Origin: Shewanella sp. Arc9-LZ
GTDB taxonomy: Bacteria > Pseudomonadota > Gammaproteobacteria > Enterobacterales > Shewanellaceae
Assembly (NCBI RefSeq): GCF_010092445.1
Contig: NZ_CP048031.1
Location: 4,278,001-4,342,000 of the forward strand
Direction of reading: 5' to 3'
DNA length: 64,000 bases
This document shows positions 55,908 through 64,000 of this stretch, in pieces. Positions within the stretch are counted from its first letter, which is position 1, and every line of letters starts with the position of its first letter. The notes below the pieces were generated by a model, which worked only from the letters and a program-made list of their open reading frames with translations, had not been told where the DNA came from and did not search any database. The translations under genes were made by a program, and so were the position numbers.

Positions 55908-56194
55908 CACACGTCCTCTATGTATTCGAAACATGCTCAGTGTTACTCACAAAGAGGTATCAGCATTTGATCGACATCAACAAACAGCGTTTAAATGAGT
56001 ATGATTATTAACCTGAAATTAACATTCTAAAATGAATTCATGCATCACCTAACAATAGCGACACACACATAAAATATTGCCCCATCACATACAGGGGCAA
56101 AATATGAATATCGAACCACAGTTTATTTCCATTTCTACTATAAAAGTCCGTAGAATGAGCCAAAGTGTTAAAGACTTTCAATCAGGATGAATAG

Positions 56195-56884
56195 ATGAAA
56201 ACCAAACTTAATGCGATCGCATCAGCCCTATTTTTATTACTTGCTCCAGCCGCTATGGCCGCCAATGTTGCTGTTATCACCTTAGAAAATGGCGCCAATG
56301 TTCGTCTAAAAGACGACTTCACTTGGGAATACATCATTACCGAAACAGTAACCCAACCAGTGCAAGCCGCTAAAGCCGACATCGCAAAGCAAGCAAACGG
56401 AGTAACACAGCCGACCATTGCATCTGCAGCATCAATAGCAGCAGTAACAACACCTGTTGCAGCACCAACGGTTGCCATGCCAACTGCACCAGCAATGAAT
56501 ACTCAAGTATCAACCACACGCTTAACTGCAGCGGCGTTAGCACAACCAGAGTTATTGGGTAGTACGGCTAAAGACGGCATTAAAATCGCCCTTGCAGACA
56601 CAAAATGGAAAGGCGATAAACTCGGTTTAGTGTTCGATTTTGACAGCACCAGTAACGAACATGTCACGGTTGTTGAAGTTGAAGTGAGTTTTTACAATGA
56701 CAACGGTGCATTGCTCAAAACAGAAAAGCTTGAAGCCTGGGAAGCTATATTCCGTATGCCAGAAACTTACCTACGTAATGGTCAACATCGCCAAAGTGAT
56801 ACTATTTGGGTAGAGGGTGTGAATAAGCAGCAATGGCAAAAGCAGTTGATAAGCTTAAAAATTGTTGAAATTGAATCACGCTAA
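56195..56884 (+). CDS. DUF3157 family exported protein
   Basis: 229 residues with a signal peptide ending AAMA-ANV. The N-terminal block VITLENGANVRLKDDFTWEY is the conserved DUF3157 start, followed by an Ala/Thr/Pro-rich linker (about 70-115) and a C-terminal beta domain. AGGA lies 8 bases before the ATG. Common in Shewanella-type genomes; function unknown. Confidence 0.85.
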   Translation: MKTKLNAIASALFLLLAPAAMAANVAVITLENGANVRLKDDFTWEYIITETVTQPVQAAKADIAKQANGVTQPTIASAASIAAVTTPVAAPTVAMPTAPAMNTQVSTTRLTAAALAQPELLGSTAKDGIKIALADTKWKGDKLGLVFDFDSTSNEHVTVVEVEVSFYNDNGALLKTEKLEAWEAIFRMPETYLRNGQHRQSDTIWVEGVNKQQWQKQLISLKIVEIESR

Positions 56885-56996
56885 TTCAATATCTAATCCT
56901 GAACCTAGACACGGAAATAGGTACGAAAATAGGTACGGACGTAAGCGTCAGCACTAGACCCAATACGAGAAATATATTTTAAAATCAATAACAAAA

Positions 56997-57027
56997 AGCC
57001 CAAATGAAATACCATTTCATTTGGGCT
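56997..57027. terminator. Bidirectional terminator
   Basis: AGCCCAAATGAAAT and ATTTCATTTGGGCT form a 14-bp stem with a 3-base loop between the convergent DUF3157 and DUF5062 genes. Confidence 0.85.
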
Positions 57028-57052
57028 TAATTTATGGTGTAGGTTGGTAACC

Positions 57053-57313
57053 TTAGTTCAATAACTCATGTTCTTTAGGCAGTTGCTTACTAATCCACAA
57101 TATCAATTTATGTTTACGATTCGGACCATCATCTTTATCTTCGGCTAATGGTTGGATTAAATTGTCTTGCACTAATAATCGATAAATACATTCCACTTTA
57201 TCTTTTGGCGAAATGCCTTTGCCAAAATCTTCAAAACCACGCTTTTGCGCGTATCCCATGCCAATCTCCATCGCGAGCTTGAGCAGTTTTGTATCGTGTT
57301 TACCCGCTTTCAT
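57053..57313 (-). CDS. DUF5062 family protein
   Basis: 86 residues, small, soluble, basic and helical. KLLKLAMEIGMGYAQKRGF and KVECIYRLLVQDNLI fit the DUF5062 family, seen in Shewanella and Vibrio. No function known. Confidence 0.85.
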   Translation of the reverse strand: MKAGKHDTKLLKLAMEIGMGYAQKRGFEDFGKGISPKDKVECIYRLLVQDNLIQPLAEDKDDGPNRKHKLILWISKQLPKEHELLN

Positions 57314-57598
57314 CTATCACCCTCATCGTGCTATCTATTGCTATTAAGCTACGCGAATATCCGCAAATTACCACTACAATTACGGCCAGAATGCCGCAAA
57401 ATCTAACAAACATCACTATTGGCAACTTTAGTTACAATAATTAATCTTAGTTAATACCATTAACCTTTGCTGCAAGCCGCAGGCTTGGTATTGTACTGGG
57501 GTTATTACTTTATGTTTTTATTGTCACTATTCAGCCGCACCACACACTTTGAATAGGCATAAAAACACCTAAAAGGGCCAAGACCCAAGGATATTTCA

Positions 57599-59755
57599 AT
57601 GCGTAAAACACTTATCACGACTGCAGTTAGTGCTGCACTGATGCTCAGCGCGTGTTCAGAGCAATCAGCAGACACCGCCATGGCAGCCAAAACCACAACA
57701 GATGCATCAACAACTATGACTAAAGCGCCTGCAACTGCCGAAAACGTACTGTTAACACCAAGCCCTTTACAATACATGGCACCACAGTTCGACAAAATAA
57801 CAGCCAGCGACTACTTGCCAGCATTTGAGCAAGGCATGAAAGATCACAAAGCTGAAATCGCCGCTATCACCAATAACAGCGAAGCAGCCACATTTGACAA
57901 TACCATTGTCGCACTAGAAAACACCGGCGCGATTTTAGACCGTACTCAACGAGTGTTTTTCAACCTGTCAGGGCTTATCTCAGACGACAACTTCATCAGT
58001 GTTGAAGAACAAATTGTGCCTAAGCTAACGGCACATCAAGACAACATCTATCTTGATGAAAAGTTGTTTGCTCGTATCCAAGCGATTTATAAAAATAAAG
58101 CCACATTAACAGGCGAAGACTTACGTTTAGTTGAAGTGTATTACGACCGTTTTGTCCGTGCCGGTGCTGAATTATCAGTCGCAGACAAAACAACAATGCG
58201 TGAGCTAAACGGTGAACTAGCCAAATTTGAAACCAGCTTCTCACAAAACGTATTAAAGTCATTTAATGACGACGTGATCGTAATTGAAGATAAAGCCCTA
58301 CTTGACGGCTTATCAGACAACGACATTGCATCATTAGCTGCTGCCGCTAAAGCTGCTGGTAAAACGGGTTACATGATCACTTTAGTGAACACCACCACTC
58401 AACCATTGCTTTCTAGCCTTAAAAACCGCGATATACGTAAACAGCTATGGGAAACCTCAGCATATCGCGCCATGGACACCAACGCGCCGTTAAACATCAA
58501 AATTGCTCAACTGCGTGCACAAAAAGCCAAACTATTAGGTTACCCAACATGGGCGGCATACTCGCTAGGCGACCAAATGGCCAAAAACCCAGAAGCGGTT
58601 TATGGCATTCTTGACGACTTAGCCCCAAAAGCACTGGTTAAAGCCAAAGTAGAAGCGGCAGACATTCAAGCCGAAATCGTTAAAGACGGTAAAGACTTTA
58701 CTTTAGAGCCATGGGACTGGGCTTACTACGCAGAAAAAGTGCGTAAAGCCAAATATGACTTAGACGACGGCCAGGTTAAACCTTATTTTGAAATGAATAC
58801 CGTATTAAACGACGGCTTGTTTTTCGCAATGGAAAAACTGTACGGCATTACCGTAAAACCTCGTACTGACTTACCTGTGTGGCATAAAGACGTCACTGGT
58901 TATGAAATCTTTAACAAAGACGGCAGCTCACTAGGTTTGTTCTATCTCGATATGTACGCCCGCCCTGGTAAGCGTGGCGGCGCATGGATGGATGAGTACG
59001 TTAGTCAGTCATTCTTACAAAATACTAAGCCAGTGGTGTACAACGCACTTAACGTACCTAAACCAGCAGAAGGTCAACCTACTCTGTTAACGTTTGATGA
59101 AGTGAGCACGTTATTCCACGAATTTGGTCATGCCATTCACGGTTTATATTCACAAGTTAACTATCCAAGCTTAGCCGGTACCAAAACTGCACGTGACTTT
59201 GTTGAGTTTCCATCACAAGCTAACGAAGACTGGAGTGTTGATCCACAAGTGTTAGCCAACTATGCGAAACACTACCAAACTGGTGAGCCAATTCCTGCAG
59301 AGTTATTAGCTAAAGTGTTAAAAGCACACACCTTTAACCAAGGTTTTGGCACAGTTGAATACTTAGCTGCAGCGTTGCTTGATATGGAATGGCATTCAAT
59401 TCCAGCTGGCACCGAAATTACCGATGTTGCCGCCTTTGAGAAACAAGCACTAGCCAAACACGGCCTAGACTACGGCCCAATTGCACCACGCTACAAAACA
59501 ACCTACTTTAGCCACAGCTTCGGCGGCGGTTATTCTGCTGGTTATTACGCATACCTATGGACCGAAGTGTTTGCAGCAGACTCGTTTGCTTACATGATGG
59601 CTCACGGTGGACTGACCGAAGAGAATGGCCAAAAATATCGTGACGCAGTATTGTCAAAAGGTAATAGCCAAGATCTAATGCAAAGCTACATCGACTTTGC
59701 CGGTAAAAAACCATCAACCGACGCCCTATTAAAGCGTCGTGGTTTAGTACACTAA
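57599..59755 (+). CDS. M3 family dipeptidyl carboxypeptidase
   Basis: 718 residues with a lipoprotein signal (LMLSAC). Thermolysin-type zinc motif HEFGHAIH near residue 505 with the downstream Glu. RHxY-like residues and SFGGGYSAGYYAYLWTE near residue 640 are the Dcp/oligopeptidase A substrate-pocket motifs. It should remove C-terminal dipeptides in the periplasm or outer membrane. AAGGA lies 7 bases before the ATG. The tRNA-Ser gene follows 200 bases downstream. Confidence 0.95.
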   Translation: MRKTLITTAVSAALMLSACSEQSADTAMAAKTTTDASTTMTKAPATAENVLLTPSPLQYMAPQFDKITASDYLPAFEQGMKDHKAEIAAITNNSEAATFDNTIVALENTGAILDRTQRVFFNLSGLISDDNFISVEEQIVPKLTAHQDNIYLDEKLFARIQAIYKNKATLTGEDLRLVEVYYDRFVRAGAELSVADKTTMRELNGELAKFETSFSQNVLKSFNDDVIVIEDKALLDGLSDNDIASLAAAAKAAGKTGYMITLVNTTTQPLLSSLKNRDIRKQLWETSAYRAMDTNAPLNIKIAQLRAQKAKLLGYPTWAAYSLGDQMAKNPEAVYGILDDLAPKALVKAKVEAADIQAEIVKDGKDFTLEPWDWAYYAEKVRKAKYDLDDGQVKPYFEMNTVLNDGLFFAMEKLYGITVKPRTDLPVWHKDVTGYEIFNKDGSSLGLFYLDMYARPGKRGGAWMDEYVSQSFLQNTKPVVYNALNVPKPAEGQPTLLTFDEVSTLFHEFGHAIHGLYSQVNYPSLAGTKTARDFVEFPSQANEDWSVDPQVLANYAKHYQTGEPIPAELLAKVLKAHTFNQGFGTVEYLAAALLDMEWHSIPAGTEITDVAAFEKQALAKHGLDYGPIAPRYKTTYFSHSFGGGYSAGYYAYLWTEVFAADSFAYMMAHGGLTEENGQKYRDAVLSKGNSQDLMQSYIDFAGKKPSTDALLKRRGLVH

Positions 59756-59955
59756 GTATTATTGTTGATATAAGCCTCTCTTATTGGCAACTCGCCAACA
59801 AGAGAGGCAAGCTTGCAATGAAAGCGCTTTAAAGATTAAAAAGGGTAAATATTGTGCAAACGTGAGCCTTTTTGTGTCATTTTGCACATTTGTTGTGCCA
59901 TCGAACACATCAAGGCTTTACATTTTTTCTAATACCCTTATTATTCACCGCGTTC

Positions 59956-60045
59956 GGAGGGATGGCAGAGTGGTCGAATGCACCGGTCTTGAAAACCGGC
60001 AACGGTTTATCCCGTTCTAGGGTTCAAATCCCTATCCCTCCGCCA
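59956..60045 (+). tRNA. tRNA-Ser (UGA anticodon)
   Basis: A 90-nt gene with acceptor GGAGGGA pairing TCCCTCC, anticodon TGA in GGTCTTGAAAACC, a long variable arm and T-loop TTCAAAT. The discriminator G and an encoded CCA are present. Confidence 0.97.
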
Positions 60046-60055
60046 CATTAAAAAC

Positions 60056-60087
60056 AAAAAGGCCTTATCGAAAGATAAGGCCTTTTT
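60056..60087 (+). terminator. Terminator after tRNA-Ser
   Basis: AAAAAGGCCTTATC and GATAAGGCCTTTTT form a perfect stem around a GAAA loop with a T-run. Confidence 0.9.
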
Positions 60088-60277
60088 GTTTGGGCGAAAG
60101 ATAGGGCTTTGAACCCAAGGGTTCCTCTTTATTACAAGCAAGCTATCCCTCCGCAAGATTCAAGACTAAATGCCAAATCGATAAATACAGGGCCTTTTTT
60201 ATTGGGCGAAAGATAGGACTTTAAACCCAGGGTTCCTCTTTATTACAAGCAAGCTATCCCTCCGCAATATTCAAGAC

Positions 60278-60308
60278 AAAAGGCTCATCAGAAATGATGA
60301 GCCTTTTT
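60278..60308 (+). terminator. Second terminator hairpin of the post-tRNA repeats
   Basis: AAAGGCTCATCA and a matching TGATGAGCCTTTTT arm, as in the first unit's terminator but with a different stem sequence. Confidence 0.8.
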
Positions 60309-60867
60309 CGTTTAGGTGAAAAATAGGACTTTGAACCCACGGGTTCCTATTTATAAGATCGATACTTATATATGAGTTGTAAAGTGTATTCAGCATGTGG
60401 TTACTCATTCAATGACGAATTAGTGTAGTCATTTATGTCTACGGGCGGCATGTCTCTGCACGCGGAAGTGCATTCACTGAGGTATACATGCTGGCTTTTT
60501 TATTGAGAAGTATTGAGGTGCTTTTCTATAGAAACCATTATTTACTGGTTAGATTGTGTTTAACCGAATGAACTGATTTTATATACAGGTATAAATAGAT
60601 TTAGCTTAATTAAAATGAACAACTCATTAGGTAAGCCTAAAGTCGTAATGTAGATTTATTTCGAAAAGTATAATTGATTGATAATATTGCAAATAAATAT
60701 TATCGCTAATTTTTTGAACGACACCAACACGTAACCTCGGTTTTTTTGTGAGGTTGAGAGTTTTTTATCACTTTACATCAAAGACATAGAGAATGTAGGA
60801 TGATTTAAACAATAACTTGAACAGCCGACATTATCGGGCGAGCCGTTCAATAAGTCTTTAACTGTTT

Positions 60868-61137
60868 ATGAGTATTGAAGTATCACAAATAAATAAAATG
60901 GAGCTAGCTGAGAAGCTTGAGTCCTATTTGTCTGGGAAAGTGGGTCATGAGGCCATCAAGTCTTATGCTTGGAGTTTATCTGATGAATCACCAAAAGAGC
61001 CCACGGCAAACGAAAAGGTTTTTTGGTCTAGTGTGTTCTCAATTATTCACTTAGCAGATGATGAACACTGGGAAGACGGTTGCACCCAAAGAGATTTAGG
61101 TGAATTATTAATCCAGCTAAAAGGTGGTAATATTTAG
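60868..61137 (+). CDS. Hypothetical island protein
   Basis: 89 residues, acidic and probably helical, no membrane segment. KVFWSSVFSIIHLADDEHWEDG is a noticeable stretch, but no family is recognised. No strong ribosome site is visible before the ATG. It lies between the tRNA-Ser repeats and a possible attC end at 61209-61215. Confidence 0.6.
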   Translation: MSIEVSQINKMELAEKLESYLSGKVGHEAIKSYAWSLSDESPKEPTANEKVFWSSVFSIIHLADDEHWEDGCTQRDLGELLIQLKGGNI

Positions 61138-61215
61138 CTATAAACCGTTTTTTTTCAAAAGACAAAAGGCGCAAAAACTCGTCCACTTGCTCCAAAATTT
61201 ATGCGGGCGTTAGGT
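61138..61215 (+). repeat. Possible attC site in the tRNA island
   Basis: The segment ends ATGCGGGCGTTAGGT, which includes a perfect GTTRRRY (GTTAGGT) after the GGGC typical of attC ends. The opposite, R'' side is poor. The next ORF starts 12 bases after the R' end, as in cassette arrays. Confidence 0.35.
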
Positions 61216-61226
61216 GAATATCGTAC

Positions 61227-61673
61227 ATGGAAGCATTGTATATAATTTTAGGTGCAGCATTAGCTTTGGGTGGCGGAGTATTAACACACCACGTCCAACT
61301 TTATTACGCGCAACAAAAAGAAGAAAATAATCTTCTTTTTGAAATTGAGAGATCCCTACTAGAAATAGGGGGACTTGATTCTGAACTAAATCATTTTAAA
61401 ACAGAACCTGACACTCTTGATACCAAAGCTAAAGTTGCTCGATACCGTGAGCAAAAGAGCAGTCAATTAGAAAACTTGCACCTTTTAGCCATTAGGATTA
61501 TTTCAGACAAAAATAGGAGTATTGCTGTAAAAGTTGCAAAGTACTCTATTGATAAGCACCATCGTACTGATGAAAATAGATATGTATTATTAAAACTGGT
61601 TCAGCAATCTATGAATTCAAAATTATTAAAACAATATCAAAAAGAAACAGATACTAACCCAACGGTATTTTAA
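61227..61673 (+). CDS. Hypothetical membrane-anchored protein
   Basis: 148 residues: one N-terminal membrane segment (about 3-20) then a long helical, charged part (QQKEENNLLFEIERSLLEI), probably coiled-coil. No family recognised. A weak AGGTG lies about 9 bases before the ATG, directly after the possible attC end. Confidence 0.65.
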   Translation: MEALYIILGAALALGGGVLTHHVQLYYAQQKEENNLLFEIERSLLEIGGLDSELNHFKTEPDTLDTKAKVARYREQKSSQLENLHLLAIRIISDKNRSIAVKVAKYSIDKHHRTDENRYVLLKLVQQSMNSKLLKQYQKETDTNPTVF

Positions 61674-61677
61674 TAAA

Positions 61678-61761
61678 GTTGGTTGGTTCCGCTCCGCATT
61701 TTAGCCAACTACAATTTGCCCCTTAACAGGACGCTGAACTAAGCCGTGGAGCGGAGCCAAC
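61678..61761. repeat. Long inverted repeat after the 148-residue ORF
   Basis: GTTGGTTCCGCTCCGC and GTGGAGCGGAGCCAAC pair over 13-16 bases around a 52-base loop. Polarity (GTT at the left, AAC at the right) is opposite to attC sites, so it is not called as one. Confidence 0.7.
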
Positions 61762-61831
61762 AGAGGCTTCAATTGAGTGTGTAACCCTCATTGAATCAAC
61801 CAAGCTTAAAGATATATTATAGGAAAATACC

Positions 61832-61954
61832 ATGAAAAGGAATTTCAATGAAAAACCAACCCACAACTCGATATCAATTGACTCAAAACTGCTCTGTAGC
61901 CCAGAGCCAGCATCAAAAAATGCAAATCCCTACAGCATAAAGCATGCCAATTAA
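61832..61954 (+). CDS. Possible 40-residue cassette peptide
   Basis: ATG at 61832 with AGGA about 8 bases upstream; 40 codons ending YSIKHAN-stop. The stop lies 21 bases before the attC-like site at 61976. The last ten codons are conserved in frame at the other copy of this site near 12.7 kb (ANSYSINHTD-stop), suggesting that this tail is, or was, translated. No family recognised. Confidence 0.45.
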   Translation: MKRNFNEKPTHNSISIDSKLLCSPEPASKNANPYSIKHAN

Positions 61955-61975
61955 TTTTGACTAGGCATCGGCCAA

Positions 61976-62034
61976 ATCCAACAAGCGATTTATGCCTTGC
62001 AAACAGCGCAACGCATAAATACTAAACGTTATAA
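61976..62034 (+). repeat. attC-like site shared with the 9.6-13.5 kb array (copy 2)
   Basis: Starts ATCCAAC, a perfect RYYYAAC; the arm ATTTATGC pairs with GCATAAAT. It differs from copy 1 at 12651-12710 by one base substitution and one indel over the core. The region upstream, starting about 61930, is also similar. The next ORF starts 11 bases after it. Confidence 0.7.
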
Positions 62035-62045
62035 GGCAAAGGAGT

Positions 62046-62510
62046 ATGCATCAATTGTCGGATCCTGAATTACTAGAATTATATAAACAACATCGTACTG
62101 GCCAAGATAAATATGCATATTTTCTATTGGCTATTGTTGCATCAGCAATAGCGTTTACTGTAAATAAAACTATTGGTTTAAAAGTCACTTATGCAGACAT
62201 ACCATTAGGTTTATCTGTAATCTTTTGGGGGTTAAGTTTTTATTTTGGCTGTAAATATCTTGAATGGTGCCAAACTGCAACATTTTCAAATTTTAACTTA
62301 TTGCAATTAAAAAAAGGGGTTCATCCTCAACAACCACTGCACCCTCTAGAAATTGAAGCAGCAATTAATGGTGTTACTTCTGCATTGGAAAGTAACTCAT
62401 CTAATGCAGGTAAATATAATAGCTTTCAATTTAAGTGTGCTATTGGTGGCGCATTAATGTTTCTTATTTGGCATGCTATTAAAGTGTATTTTTTCACAGT
62501 TACCATATAA
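62046..62510 (+). CDS. Hypothetical two-TM membrane protein
   Basis: 154 residues with membrane segments at about 18-35 and 50-68 and a C-terminal hydrophobic stretch (ALMFLIWHAIKVYFF). No family recognised. Starts directly after the attC-like site; AAGGAG lies very close to the ATG, so initiation may use another upstream purine run. Confidence 0.65.
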   Translation: MHQLSDPELLELYKQHRTGQDKYAYFLLAIVASAIAFTVNKTIGLKVTYADIPLGLSVIFWGLSFYFGCKYLEWCQTATFSNFNLLQLKKGVHPQQPLHPLEIEAAINGVTSALESNSSNAGKYNSFQFKCAIGGALMFLIWHAIKVYFFTVTI

Positions 62511-62541
62511 TAAGAAGTTATGTGAAAAATGGAGGTTCATC

Positions 62542-62889
62542 ATGAATAGAGCTGTGATTTTTATAGTTGCCTTATTAGCTTCGTCTTATTCGTTTTCCGA
62601 CAGCGCTTCAGGTGAGTTTATGGCATATGGGCTTGGGTCTGTCTCATGCGGAAAATATTCGAGCCTAAGTAAAAATGGAAGTGGTCATGATATGGCAAAT
62701 CAGTGGGTTCTCGGCTTTGTAACGGCAAAAAATGAAAGCTTGCACTTCGAGAAGGTGAATAGTTATTTGGAAGGCCTAGATACTCAGGCAATTACTAAAT
62801 ACATCGAAAATTATTGTGGCACAAACCCATTGGATCAACTCTATTCTGCTGCAAATAGATTAGTTTACGATCTATCTCTTAAAAATTGA
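62542..62889 (+). CDS. Small exported hypothetical protein
   Basis: 115 residues from the ATG at 62542, where GGAGG sits 6 bases upstream; the frame extends further upstream but overlaps the previous gene. A signal peptide covers about residues 1-20. The mature part has SCGKYSSLSKNGSGHD and YCGTNPLDQLYSAANRLV; two or three Cys may form disulfides. Resembles small Rap1a/Tai-type or HdeA-like secreted proteins in layout only. Confidence 0.65.
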   Translation: MNRAVIFIVALLASSYSFSDSASGEFMAYGLGSVSCGKYSSLSKNGSGHDMANQWVLGFVTAKNESLHFEKVNSYLEGLDTQAITKYIENYCGTNPLDQLYSAANRLVYDLSLKN

Positions 62890-63259
62890 TTCTCATGCCC
62901 ATAAACAGAATAAAATCACATAACAAGAGACTATGGCTCAATAACTATGATTAAGCTTTAGCACTTGAGGCAGAACATCATTCTTCTGACGATAAATAAA
63001 ACAACAGTTTGGTGTAACCATTTACTCATTCAATACTCGTACAACCCGTGTATACAGGCGTCTTAGAAGTAAGAGGTAGGGCTCAAATCCCTACCCCTTT
63101 GAATATTGAATTTTCAGAACGATGACTTTACGTTTATATTCTGTAGTTATACTTTAGCCCTCATAAAGTTTCTGTATTAACCGTATTTGACCGCCTATTT
63201 ACAACACGCTTTGTAACTGAACCAGTGACCTTGTCACTAACCCATAAGGAATCGAAACG
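62890..63259. other. Right end of the tRNA-Ser island
   Basis: Contains ATAACAAGAG (attC-like R'' end) near 62920-62930 and the tRNA 3' fragment at 63075-63101. No gene is seen. Confidence 0.55.
63075..63101 (+). repeat. tRNA-Ser 3'-end fragment (possible att remnant)
   Basis: TAGGGCTCAAATCCCTA is the T-arm of the tRNA-Ser at 59956-60045 with one loop change, followed by a diverged acceptor strand (CCCCTTTG in place of TCCCTCCG). No 5' half is present. It lies 3 kb downstream of the intact tRNA. Confidence 0.7.
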
Positions 63260-63718
63260 ATGAAACAAATCTGCTTGGTTTTATTAGCTTTTTTCTCAAT
63301 AGCTGCATTGGCTGATGACGTGATGTTAGCTGACACAATGAAAGCGCTTGATACTGCGGTGTTTGACTCATTTAATCATTGCCAAAATCTGCAAGAGCTA
63401 GATAAGCACGCAAGCTTTTTTTCAGCTGATGTTGAGTTTTATCATGATAATGGTGGGGTAACGTGGGACCGTGACAGCATGATTGCCAATACAAAAAATA
63501 ATGCATGTGGTCATTACACCCGAAAGCTGGTTGAAGGATCTTTTAACGTCCACTCGATTAAAGATTTTGGTGCGATTACCGAAGGGGTACATATCTTTTG
63601 TCAAAATAAAACCAACCAATGTGAAGGTAAAGCTGACTTTGTCATGGTTTGGCGTAAAGTAGACGACAAATGGCAAATAACCCGAGTATTGAGTTATGGT
63701 CACCGTGAAAATAAATAA
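63260..63718 (+). CDS. Exported NTF2-like (SnoaL/DUF4440-type) protein
   Basis: 152 residues with a signal peptide ending ALA-DDV. The mature domain reads as a cone-shaped NTF2-like fold: HASFFSADVEFYHDNGGVTWDRD near the start and VDDKWQITRVLSYGHR at the end are typical of DUF4440 proteins. Function unknown; AAGGA lies about 9 bases before the ATG. Confidence 0.8.
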   Translation: MKQICLVLLAFFSIAALADDVMLADTMKALDTAVFDSFNHCQNLQELDKHASFFSADVEFYHDNGGVTWDRDSMIANTKNNACGHYTRKLVEGSFNVHSIKDFGAITEGVHIFCQNKTNQCEGKADFVMVWRKVDDKWQITRVLSYGHRENK

Positions 63719-63731
63719 AAGGATATTAATA

Positions 63732-64000
63732 ATGTACAAGCAGATTTCAATTATTACACTCAGCATGACGCTGTTAATGGGTTGTTCTGGCACCGTGCCT
63801 ACTTTAGGCATTAATGATGGCCAGTTAATGCCATGTCCTGAATCGCCAAATTGTGTCAGTAGCCAACAATCAGCTGCAGATGAAGAGCATGCTATACAAC
63901 CGATTGAGTTCGTCGGCACACGCCAGCAGGCGCAGGCAAAACTGTTGCACGTATTAAAGACTGCTGAACGAGCGAATATCGTCGTGGTTGAGGATGATTA
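63732..64000 (+). CDS. DUF1499 lipoprotein (partial at window end)
   Basis: 89 codons are visible. A lipobox LLMGC is followed by the DUF1499 signature MPCPESPNCVSSQ. It starts 14 bases after the NTF2-like gene and may be cotranscribed. The C-terminus lies outside the window. Confidence 0.8.
   Translation, partial: MYKQISIITLSMTLLMGCSGTVPTLGINDGQLMPCPESPNCVSSQQSAADEEHAIQPIEFVGTRQQAQAKLLHVLKTAERANIVVVEDD

Larger units (their letters stand above)
60046..60867. repeat. Decayed tandem repeats of the tRNA 3' region, then gene-free
   Basis: After the tRNA, two tandem units end with ACAAGCAAGCTATCCCTCCG (at about 60136-60155 and 60246-60265), reproducing the tRNA 3' end. Each also has GGGCGAAAGATAGG and a GAACCCA-GGGTTC palindrome; a partial third unit starts near 60310. 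Terminator-type hairpins lie within. From about 60360 to 60867 I see no gene. Confidence 0.75.

Noticed and set aside
61678..61761. Inverted repeat considered as another attC
   Set aside because: The ends read GTT...AAC rather than AAC...GTT on both strands, so the boxes have the wrong polarity; it is listed only as a repeat.
63041..63101. Second tRNA gene
   Set aside because: Only the T-arm and a diverged acceptor strand are present; no D-arm, anticodon arm or 5' acceptor strand can be found upstream.

Overview
The window looks like a chromosomal segment of a marine gammaproteobacterium, most probably Shewanella (inference from protein families, not from a database search). Support comes from DUF3157, DUF5062, DUF3087 and DUF3012 proteins, a TAXI-type TRAP transporter, an ArfB rescue factor, a Tat-exported PhoD phosphatase, a GAF-GGDEF-EAL protein, and a moderate-to-low G+C composition. 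No rRNA, CRISPR, prophage, transposase or integron integrase is visible.

Layout. 1-5 kb: TAXI-TRAP uptake operon and a glycerophosphodiester phosphodiesterase. 5-9.5 kb: DsbA-like protein, MtgA transglycosylase, a B12-binding radical SAM protein and a dCMP deaminase-like enzyme. 9.6-13.5 kb: accessory region in which every gene lies on the minus strand and is separated from the next by an attC-like imperfect palindrome; it reads as an integron cassette array without a visible integrase. 14-16.6 kb: small secreted proteins. 16.9-22.6 kb: a lipoprotein with an internal duplication and a TonB-dependent receptor, preceded by PhoB-box-like heptamers in 11-bp register. 23-32.3 kb: CPA1 antiporter, BlaI/BlaR-like pair with two operator palindromes, and a heavy-metal RND efflux operon that includes a 58-residue DUF3012 lipoprotein. 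32.6-45.6 kb: housekeeping and stress genes (arfB, aroQ, rRNA methyltransferase, phoD, ohr, LLM oxidoreductase, SDR/HxlR pair, beta-CASP nuclease, porin). 45.6-48.2 kb: cyclophilin and an M20 amidohydrolase whose 3' end has been copied four more times downstream. 48.3-59.8 kb: GNAT, GGDEF/EAL, hcr-hcp with an NsrR-like operator, DUF4382, DUF3157, DUF5062 and an M3 peptidase. 59.9-63.1 kb: tRNA-Ser(UGA) followed by decayed repeats of its 3' end and a small accessory island of unrecognised ORFs, ending near a second tRNA 3'-end fragment. 63.2-64 kb: NTF2-like protein and the start of a DUF1499 lipoprotein.

Two themes link distant parts. First, three loci (lipoprotein/TonB receptor, phoD, and more weakly the phosphodiesterase) carry CTGTCAT-like heptamers with 11- or 22-bp spacing, suggesting a phosphate-starvation regulon with an outer-membrane uptake pair of unknown substrate. 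Second, the 9.6-13.5 kb array and the tRNA-Ser island share a near-identical attC-like site with its upstream flank, about 49 kb apart and in opposite orientation, which points to cassette exchange between the two loci.

All family names come from reading protein sequence by eye. The attC, PhoB, NsrR, BlaI and OhrR sites are pattern matches without computed folding or scoring.
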